Assembly: GCA_024278255.1 (NCBI GenBank)
Contig: JAJRTP010000615.1
Span: 1-6,867, forward strand
DNA: 6,867 nucleotides
Reading direction: 5' to 3'
From: Chloroflexota bacterium
GTDB lineage: Bacteria; Chloroflexota; Anaerolineae; Promineifilales; Promineifilaceae
The notes beneath the pieces were generated by a model. It had not been told where the DNA came from, did not search any database, and saw only the letters and a list, made by a program, of their open reading frames with translations. A program made the position numbers and the translations under genes. Positions 1 through 4,442 of the stretch are shown in pieces. Within the stretch, counting starts at the first letter, position 1; each line of letters starts with the position of its first letter.

Positions 1-1
1 A

Positions 2-82
2 ATTACCGTTCTCCAACCGGACGAACTGGCCCAACTGGCCCAAATAGAAACAGAACCTCTCTGGGGCAATATATCCTCCTGA
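2..82 (+). CDS. Possible C-terminal tail of an upstream gene (partial)
   Basis: An open frame enters from the left edge and stops at TGA 80-82. It reads ITVLQPDELAQLAQ, then a short acidic stretch ending in WGNISS. The composition is protein-like (CTG and GCC codons, an amphipathic helix pattern), and the stop lies 35 bp before the dyad that opens the next promoter, where an upstream gene would be expected to end. All three + frames close within 96 bases, so nothing more can be said about the product. A fragment this short could be a chance open frame. Confidence 0.3.
   Translation: MTVLQPDELAQLAQIETEPLWGNISS
24..41. repeat. Tandem 9-mer AACTGGCCC, two exact copies
   Basis: AACTGGCCC occurs at 24-32 and again at 33-41. 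If the tail at 2-82 is coding, the repeat encodes two similar triplets (ELAQLAQ) and keeps the frame. It could equally be simple local slippage. Confidence 0.6.
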
Positions 83-117
83 TCATCATCCAATAAAACA
101 GGCCACCAGCCCCCAAA

Positions 118-166
118 TTGACAAAAGTCAATGACTCCCTCTCTCCGTTTGTGATATTTTTAACAA
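118..166 (+). promoter_or_regulatory. FNR/DNR-like activated promoter with Rex-like dyad, copy 1
   Basis: TTGAC-AAAA-GTCAA (118-131) is a perfect dyad of the FNR/DNR spacing (five-base arms, four-base centre). It overlaps a second dyad AGTCA-A-TGACT (126-136). The 18-mer TTGTGATATTTTTAACAA (149-166) resembles a Rex operator (TTGTGA arm facing TTAACAA) and contains -10-like hexamers GATATT (153-158) and TATTTT (155-160). A start near 166 would place the TTGAC dyad centre (124.5) about 41.5 bp upstream, the class II activator position. The same parts recur at 1050-1098 with identical spacing. What is seen: dyads and duplication. What is inferred: the regulator families and the start site. Confidence 0.65.
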
Positions 167-175
167 AGGGGAACG

Positions 176-198
176 GATGTAGGTTGCCAGCCTGTATC
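176..198 (+). promoter_or_regulatory. 5'-leader hairpin, copy 1
   Basis: GATGTAGG (176-183) can pair with CCTGTATC (191-198) around a 7-nt loop TTGCCAG, giving eight pairs of which two are G-U. A hairpin with the same 7-nt loop size occurs at 1110-1130 in the leader of the heme-copper gene, with the wobble pairs there being Watson-Crick. It starts about 10 nt after the predicted transcription start and ends 1 nt before the ribosome binding site of the possible leader peptide at 210. That position would suit control of translation or transcript stability. Confidence 0.5.
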
Positions 199-209
199 AG
201 AGGAGCAAA

Positions 210-260
210 ATGAGTGAATCTTATCGTGGGGCGATTGGGCAAATCGGCCTATACGTTTGA
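210..260 (+). CDS. Possible 16-residue leader peptide
   Basis: ATG at 210 is preceded by GAGGAG (200-205) and opens a short frame, MSESYRGAIGQIGLYV, ending at TGA 258-260. It ends 13 bases before the ATG of the membrane protein at 274, and its stop overlaps the start of that gene's ribosome binding site region (GGAGG at 261-265). This is the layout of a translationally coupled leader peptide, placed just after a leader hairpin. No matching leader peptide is visible in the otherwise similar leader of the gene at 1177, which weakens the case. It may be a chance frame behind a purine-rich stretch. Confidence 0.35.
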   Translation: MSESYRGAIGQIGLYV

Positions 261-273
261 GGAGGAAAAACCC

Positions 274-915
274 ATGAGTGTGTTCGATCAAATTGTATTA
301 CTGGCAACGGGATTGGCGGCCTTATATCTGATCTGGCTTCTGTTCAAAAATTACCAGGCGGCCCAAGACCCCAAACCCACCCAAAATCTTTATTACATCC
401 TGTCATTAGCCGTGCTGTTTGTGTCCGGCATTCTGCTGATCTTCTTTGGCTTTGAGGTACTGGAATCCCCTTGGGTCGTCATTGTAGCGGCCTTAATTCC
501 CGCTGGTCTTTCCATGGGCCTCATCACTGAATTTTACCCCAAATATGCCAAAGGATATCTGGTATTTGTGATTATCGGCCTGTTGGCCATTGCCGTTACC
601 CGGTTCACCGGGCCGCCTAAAGCCGCCACCATTGTATTAGCCGTCGTCCATTCCGTATGCGGCGCAGTCATCATTGTTACCCCTTTCCTGGCGGTAAAGC
701 GCGGCCTGGCGCCCACCGGCTACATCTTCGTCTCCATCGGCGGCATCCTCATTGGATTGGGTGGCATGGCCCTGGCCTTTTTGAAGATGGGCAAGCAGTT
801 GCTCTTCTTCAGCGCAGATTTTGTTTTCCTGATTCTGGCTCCGCTGCTCCTGTTGATGACGCTGGCTTTCCTCTGGGGATTCGTGGTTAAACTCAGCACA
901 CCAGCTCAAACATAA
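274..915 (+). CDS. Seven-helix integral membrane protein of unknown function
   Basis: The product has 213 residues and is almost entirely hydrophobic. Likely membrane segments lie near residues 6-24, 40-60, 67-86, 93-110, 117-140, 149-170 and 180-205, joined by short loops. The only histidine is H126, in the fifth segment, so it is not an obvious heme protein by itself. The ATG at 274 is chosen because GGAGG sits at 261-265 with an 8-base spacer; the frame is open back to a GTG at 214, but that lacks a clear ribosome binding site. I do not recognise the family. Its promoter and leader are near-copies of those before the heme-copper oxidase-like gene at 1177, so co-regulation, and perhaps a shared complex or pathway, is inferred. 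Two hairpins after the stop suggest it is transcribed alone. Confidence 0.85.
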   Translation: MSVFDQIVLLATGLAALYLIWLLFKNYQAAQDPKPTQNLYYILSLAVLFVSGILLIFFGFEVLESPWVVIVAALIPAGLSMGLITEFYPKYAKGYLVFVIIGLLAIAVTRFTGPPKAATIVLAVVHSVCGAVIIVTPFLAVKRGLAPTGYIFVSIGGILIGLGGMALAFLKMGKQLLFFSADFVFLILAPLLLLMTLAFLWGFVVKLSTPAQT

Positions 916-929
916 TGACTACACGACGA

Positions 930-960
930 GATTGGTTCAATCTTGGAGATTGGACCAATC
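930..960. repeat. 13-bp stem hairpin after the membrane protein gene
   Basis: GATTGGTTCAATC (930-942) pairs with GATTGGACCAATC (948-960) around the 5-nt loop TTGGA. All 13 positions pair, one as T-G. It starts 15 bases after the stop at 915 and has no T-run after it. It may be a dispersed palindromic (REP-like) unit, a transcript-end stabiliser, or part of a two-hairpin terminator with the structure at 969-1028. Arms this nearly perfect are unlikely by chance. Confidence 0.7.
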
Positions 961-968
961 TGAATAAG

Positions 969-1028
969 AAAACCCGTATTCAAAGCGCGAGGTCACAACG
1001 ATCAGACGTTTTATGAGTACGGGTTTTT
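969..1028 (+). terminator. Likely intrinsic terminator with a long loop
   Basis: AAAACCCGTATTCA (969-982) pairs with TGAGTACGGGTTTT (1014-1027), giving a 14-bp stem with one T-G pair, followed directly by a T-run (1024-1028). The loop of 31 nt is longer than in a textbook terminator. The position fits termination of the unit at 274-915 just before the next promoter at 1050. The A-run/T-run arms would also work in the opposite direction. Confidence 0.6.
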
Positions 1029-1049
1029 GCTTGCCGAACAGTCGGTCAA

Positions 1050-1098
1050 TTGACAAAAGTCAGTGACTTGCCCCACCCGTTTGTGATATTTTTAACAA
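1050..1098 (+). promoter_or_regulatory. FNR/DNR-like activated promoter with Rex-like dyad, copy 2
   Basis: This repeats the copy at 118-166: TTGAC-AAAA-GTCAG (1050-1063, one arm base changed), AGTCA-G-TGACT (1058-1068, a perfect dyad) and the identical 18-mer TTGTGATATTTTTAACAA (1081-1098). The distance between the parts is exactly the same (31 bases from first T to first T). The bases between them (CCCTCTCT versus TGCCCCAC) have diverged, so the dyads look selected. GATATT (1085-1090) or TATTTT (1087-1092) would be the -10, with a start near 1098. A further palindrome GTCAATTGAC (1045-1054) overlaps the left edge. Confidence 0.65.
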
Positions 1099-1109
1099 AA
1101 GGCAATGGA

Positions 1110-1130
1110 GTGCAGGCGTCCTACCTGCAC
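1110..1130 (+). promoter_or_regulatory. 5'-leader hairpin, copy 2
   Basis: GTGCAGG (1110-1116) pairs perfectly with CCTGCAC (1124-1130) around the 7-nt loop CGTCCTA. It sits about 12 nt into the predicted transcript, as its counterpart at 176-198 does. Relative to that copy, two G-U pairs are replaced by G-C and C-G and the loop sequence differs completely, so the structure rather than the sequence is kept. Confidence 0.55.
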
Positions 1131-1176
1131 CAGACAAACGAGATACTCGCGCTCGATTTTTGCAGGAGAAAAAAGG

Positions 1177-2667
1177 ATGGAAGCGATAAAAATACGATTT
1201 AACTTTCTATTTCGTTCCACAAAAGGGCTGGTACTGGTCGCCATTGCTCTGATTTCTCTGGAAACCATCTTTTTTGGCATGTTGTCCGGGCCTATGGCGG
1301 AAATGGGCATCCGTGATTTTTGGATTCGCAGCATGGGCATGGTGCTGTTAGCGGCCGAACGTGAAGGGCGCATCATCATGCTCTACCATACCATCGCCAT
1401 GGCTGTGGTTTCCATTGAAGTCTACTTCATCACCAACATAGTTCCTATGAGCAAAGACCGGCAGGCCATGATTAACGGGTTGGTGACGGTGGGCTACATC
1501 ACCTCCATGATCTTCGGTATGTGGTTTGCCTACTTCGGCCACAATTACGTGTTTCATGGTTTGTTTATCTTCGGCCAATCCCTGCTCTTTTTTGGCGGGG
1601 TACTGCTGGCAATAACGTTGTGGCCCTGGCAGAAAAAATACCACGTCACTAATCCCGAATATGCCCATACCAGAGGCGGCGTTGACCTGGAGCGGGCCGC
1701 CTTCTTTACGATGGCGGTGGCTACACTGGGGTCGGTTTTGTACGGGGCGATCCCCGGCTCGATGTTTGGCAACGGCTTTGAGAGCTTTCTGGCGGAAGAC
1801 GTGGTGCGGCTGCCCCACAAAACACCGCTGGAACTGGCGATTATCGGCCACCTGCACATTATGCTGACGCTGATTGCCATAGCCATCATGCTGATCATCG
1901 GCCGTTGGCTGGATTTCAAAGGGAAAGGACACAAGATCGCCATGCCGCTCACGATTCTAGGTACGGTTATCATTACGTTAGGCGTATGGGCTGTAGTGCC
2001 GTTTGAACCAATTGCTCACAAAATTATCAATGGCGGCTCGATATTTATTCTCGCCGCCTCGTTCTTCCTGATTGCTTATACCTGGCGGCAGCAGGTGCAG
2101 CGGGGCTTAGCGGAAAAGGGCATCACCCAGGCGCATTTTGGGCAAAAGGTGCGGGCGCTGCTGCACGATCCGCTGCCGTTTGGGGCGACGTGGCAGATGT
2201 TGTATATGAATTTTGTGGTGACGGCTATCGGCGTCTACATGGCTATCAATCTGGATGAAATTTTCCGAGTATGGACGGCGCGGGAAGAGCGCATCACCCT
2301 GACCGGCCACTGGCACATCCTGGCAGGCATCATTGCCACCATCATTTTGCTCTATTATGGTGATTTGGTGGGGCTGAAGGGAAAAGTACGGCAGTGGTTC
2401 GGCTGGGTGATCATCATTGCCTCCGACGTGGCCTTTACTGCGGCGACTATCTTCTCCATTAAGCGCCTGTTTGTCAGCGAGACAGCCCAGCAGCCCATCA
2501 CCAACTGGACGATGCTGCTGACGGATATTGGCCTGTTCCTGGTGCTGCTGGTTCTGGGCATCCTGATGGTCTGGCGGCTGATTGATTTGTTTAAGAAGAA
2601 CGGCCGTTGGACAAAGGAACTGAAAGAAACAAGCCTCGACAACCCGAAAAAGGAGGTGCTGCAATGA
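1177..2667 (+). CDS. Divergent heme-copper oxidase / NO reductase subunit I-like protein
   Basis: The product has 496 residues and about twelve membrane helices (near 16-36, 65-90, 100-120, 126-148, 173-192, 218-242, 255-276, 284-302, 342-361, 376-396, 408-428, 446-468), the number in heme-copper oxidase subunit I. Histidines fall in the expected helices: H71 in helix 2 (LYHTIAM, the low-spin heme ligand position), H225 and H227 in helix 6 (GHLHIM, at the site of the first CuB/FeB ligand), and H378 and H380 in helix 10 (TGHWHILAG, the H-x-H binding both hemes). The tandem His pair of helix 7 is missing: VWAVVPF (270-276) stands where VWAHH is expected, and the nearest His is H281, followed by Lys. 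The usual cross-linked Tyr or conserved Glu four residues after the helix 6 His is Met229. The start at 1177 follows AGGAG (1164-1168); an in-frame ATG at 1105 falls in the leader hairpin region. Its stop overlaps the next start. A role in NO or oxygen chemistry is inference. Confidence 0.75.
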   Translation: MEAIKIRFNFLFRSTKGLVLVAIALISLETIFFGMLSGPMAEMGIRDFWIRSMGMVLLAAEREGRIIMLYHTIAMAVVSIEVYFITNIVPMSKDRQAMINGLVTVGYITSMIFGMWFAYFGHNYVFHGLFIFGQSLLFFGGVLLAITLWPWQKKYHVTNPEYAHTRGGVDLERAAFFTMAVATLGSVLYGAIPGSMFGNGFESFLAEDVVRLPHKTPLELAIIGHLHIMLTLIAIAIMLIIGRWLDFKGKGHKIAMPLTILGTVIITLGVWAVVPFEPIAHKIINGGSIFILAASFFLIAYTWRQQVQRGLAEKGITQAHFGQKVRALLHDPLPFGATWQMLYMNFVVTAIGVYMAINLDEIFRVWTAREERITLTGHWHILAGIIATIILLYYGDLVGLKGKVRQWFGWVIIIASDVAFTAATIFSIKRLFVSETAQQPITNWTMLLTDIGLFLVLLVLGILMVWRLIDLFKKNGRWTKELKETSLDNPKKEVLQ

Positions 2668-3566
2668 AACGGCTGATTATTTTTCTCATTTTGTTGAGCG
2701 TGGCGGCAGCGGGCTGCACTTCCGTTTCGGCTGGCGCGCCGCCAGTACCTGTTTTTGACACCGGTGCAGACCCAGACAGTTGGGCGACCGTTCCGGCGGG
2801 AACATTTCTCCAGGGGGAGCATAACCACGAAGCGGAAATCGCTGCTGACTACGAGATGATGGTAACGGCCGTAACCAATGCCCAATTTGCCGCCTATCTA
2901 AACGAGGCGCTTACCGAAGGTACACTGACGCTAAGCGAAGCAGGCGTGATGGGCTATTACCCCGGCGACGAATTTCACGGTCACGAACACGAGCGGGAAA
3001 TTCCGGCGGGGGATTGGCTGCATTTCCCCTTGAATGAGCCGGACAGCCGCCTGACGTTTGACGGGCAGACGTTCAGCGTGATTCCCGGCTACGAAGATCA
3101 TCCGGCGACGATGGTGACGTGGTTTGGGGCGCAGGGATATTGTGAATGGGGTGACGGCCGTCTCCCCACCGATCTGGAATGGGAAAAAGCAGCCCGCAGC
3201 GAAGACGGCCGTCCCTACCCCTGGGGCGACGACATTGAACCGGCCAACGCCAATTTCTACAAAAGCGGCGATCCCTTTGAAGGCAGCCCCAACGAGGTAG
3301 GCAACACCACCCCCGTCGGCTTCTACAACGGGCAGATTTACGACGGCTTCCAGACGCTCGATTCGCCCAGCCCCTATGGGCTATACGACATGGCGGGCAA
3401 CGTCTGGCAGTGGACGGGCGACGTCTACCCGGACACCCATCTGCGCACCCTGCGCGGCGGTGGTAAGATGGATTACGGCTACGATTTGCGCGTATGGAAG
3501 TTTAACAGCGCGGAACCGGATTTTTACAGTCCCAGTATTGGGTTCCGCTGTGCGCGGGATTCTTAG
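2664..3566 (+). CDS. FGE-like (SUMF1 fold) lipoprotein, NirV-type
   Basis: The 300-residue product starts with a lipoprotein signal (MKRL, hydrophobic core, lipobox AAAGC with C18 lipidated), so it should sit outside the cytoplasmic membrane. Residues 40-299 show the formylglycine-generating-enzyme-like sulfatase-modifying fold: VPAGTFLQG (43-51), VTNAQFAAYL (70-79), ATMVTWFGAQGYC (148-160), GRLPTDLEWEKAAR (165-178), YPWGDD (185-190), GLYDMAGNVWQW (239-250), LRGGG (263-267) and IGFRCA (292-297). The catalytic Cys pair of true FGE, expected just after the RGG motif, is absent (KMDYGYDLRVW there), so it is not expected to make formylglycine. NirV of nitrite-reductase loci and PvdO-like proteins share this state. 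His-rich patches H53/H55 and H105/H107/H109 could bind metal. AGGAGGTG (2651-2658) lies inside the end of the preceding gene and the ATGA overlap implies translational coupling to it. Confidence 0.85.
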   Translation: MKRLIIFLILLSVAAAGCTSVSAGAPPVPVFDTGADPDSWATVPAGTFLQGEHNHEAEIAADYEMMVTAVTNAQFAAYLNEALTEGTLTLSEAGVMGYYPGDEFHGHEHEREIPAGDWLHFPLNEPDSRLTFDGQTFSVIPGYEDHPATMVTWFGAQGYCEWGDGRLPTDLEWEKAARSEDGRPYPWGDDIEPANANFYKSGDPFEGSPNEVGNTTPVGFYNGQIYDGFQTLDSPSPYGLYDMAGNVWQWTGDVYPDTHLRTLRGGGKMDYGYDLRVWKFNSAEPDFYSPSIGFRCARDS

Positions 3567-3614
3567 GGGTACGGCCGTCTGCTCGTCCGAATTTTGGTTT
3601 ATTCAAGCGAGATT

Positions 3615-3677
3615 GCCGATTTATTTTCTGAACCTTCATGTAAATCGGGCAGCGGGCGATTTACAAAATCGCCCTAC
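3615..3677. repeat. Paired-hairpin intergenic repeat (CGATTT family)
   Basis: Two hairpins stand in tandem: CCGATTTA (3616-3623) with TAAATCGG (3641-3648), and GGGCGATTT (3654-3662) with AAATCGCCC (3666-3674) around a 3-nt loop. The right part, 3657-3677, matches 5631-5651 at 20 of 21 positions, including the trailing CCCTAC. It is therefore a dispersed palindromic repeat rather than a gene-specific signal. It lies in the 125-bp gap before the gene at 3692 and may partly shield or attenuate that gene. There is no T-run after either stem. Confidence 0.75.
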
Positions 3678-3691
3678 AAGAGGAGAGAACC

Positions 3692-4390
3692 ATGCTTGGC
3701 AAAATATTACGGATTATCGGGATAATTTTGATTGGGTTGGCCTCGGCTTTGATGATTTTAGGCGGTATCGGCACGGTTTGCATTGCCTGGTTCCCGGAAA
3801 ACTGGGAAAGTCTGGCGATGATGGCTCCATATAAGCTCATTTTTCAAACGGCCGTCATCTTCACCATTTTGGCCGGAATTCTCGGCTTCTGGGCTACCAT
3901 CAAGCTCATTCGCCGCAAACATAATGGCTGGAATCTGGCTGTCATTGCCCTGCTGCTCAGTCTGGCTACGGCCGGAACCAAAATGTACTTTTCCAACATG
4001 GCCCGGGGCGGTGTGGCCCCTACCAACATCCGCTTCTTTTTCAGCCTGTTCGTCCTGGTCTACTTCCTGGTGCTGCGTATACCGGCCATCTGGGACAAAG
4101 TGGGCTTTGAGAAGCGCGACCAACCGGATGAGGGTCTGGGCGGCCTGGCCGGCGGAGCGGCGGCTATTGTGGCCGGTGGTCTAACCTTAACGGTTCATTT
4201 GTGGGCCGGGCCATCGCACACGGTCAATGGGGTCAATTACGTGGAATATTTGCACACAGAATTGATGGTCGCTGGCGTTGCTCTGATTATTCTCGGATTG
4301 ATTCCGCTGGTACAGGATTTGTGGTGCACGGCCGTATCCCGCCACCCAACCGAGACGCTGGAAATTGCCACTGTTGACAACCGGACGTGA
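3692..4390 (+). CDS. Six-helix membrane protein of unknown function
   Basis: The product has 232 residues with likely membrane segments near 5-33, 48-70, 80-101, 113-130, 150-171 and 188-211, and a short polar C-terminal tail. AGAGGAG at 3679-3685 lies 6 bases before the ATG. Histidines H169 (end of helix 5), H176 and H188 (start of helix 6) cluster on one side of the membrane around the loop between helices 5 and 6; this could form a heme or metal site but no known motif was recognised. It follows the FGE-like lipoprotein on the same strand after 125 bp occupied by hairpin repeats. It could be the last gene of that operon by read-through or have its own promoter; none was identified. It converges with the PHP gene across 52 bp in which no clear terminator is visible. 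Confidence 0.85.
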   Translation: MLGKILRIIGIILIGLASALMILGGIGTVCIAWFPENWESLAMMAPYKLIFQTAVIFTILAGILGFWATIKLIRRKHNGWNLAVIALLLSLATAGTKMYFSNMARGGVAPTNIRFFFSLFVLVYFLVLRIPAIWDKVGFEKRDQPDEGLGGLAGGAAAIVAGGLTLTVHLWAGPSHTVNGVNYVEYLHTELMVAGVALIILGLIPLVQDLWCTAVSRHPTETLEIATVDNRT

Positions 4391-4442
4391 GGGTGTATCA
4401 TCTCATCGGTTGGTGTTGGGTAGCCCGCCGACTTAGGGTCTG

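Noticed and set aside
118..123. TTGACA as a sigma-70 -35 box
   Set aside because: The -10-like hexamers at 153-160 lie about 29-31 bases away instead of 16-18, and the same is true in the second copy. The bases fit better as part of an activator dyad.
3..242. 79-residue frame on the - strand
   Set aside because: It covers the promoter, dyads and leader hairpin, which have a near-copy at 1050-1130, and its sequence looks like translated non-coding DNA.
214..273. Upstream GTG start for the 7-helix protein
   Set aside because: No good ribosome binding site, and the added residues are charged and unlike the membrane protein; ATG 274 has GGAGG with a good spacer.
1105..1176. Upstream ATG start for the oxidase-like protein
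   Set aside because: It would lie only about 7 nt into the predicted transcript and the frame runs through the leader hairpin. ATG 1177 has AGGAG at the right distance.
2607..2663. Upstream start for the FGE-like lipoprotein
   Set aside because: It would place charged residues before the signal peptide. ATG 2664 begins a proper lipoprotein signal and has AGGAGGTG in front.
1348..2885. Long - strand frames opposite the oxidase-like gene
   Set aside because: Rich in His, Gln and Arg, without ribosome binding sites or family motifs; they mirror the codon pattern of the + strand gene.
2664..3566. True formylglycine-generating enzyme (sulfatase activation)
   Set aside because: The catalytic Cys pair after the RGG motif is absent, and no sulfatase gene lies in the window.
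3376..3834. 152-residue + strand frame across the lipoprotein end and the gap
   Set aside because: It overlaps two supported genes in another frame and passes through the hairpin repeat; the sequence is Arg/Thr-rich shadow translation.
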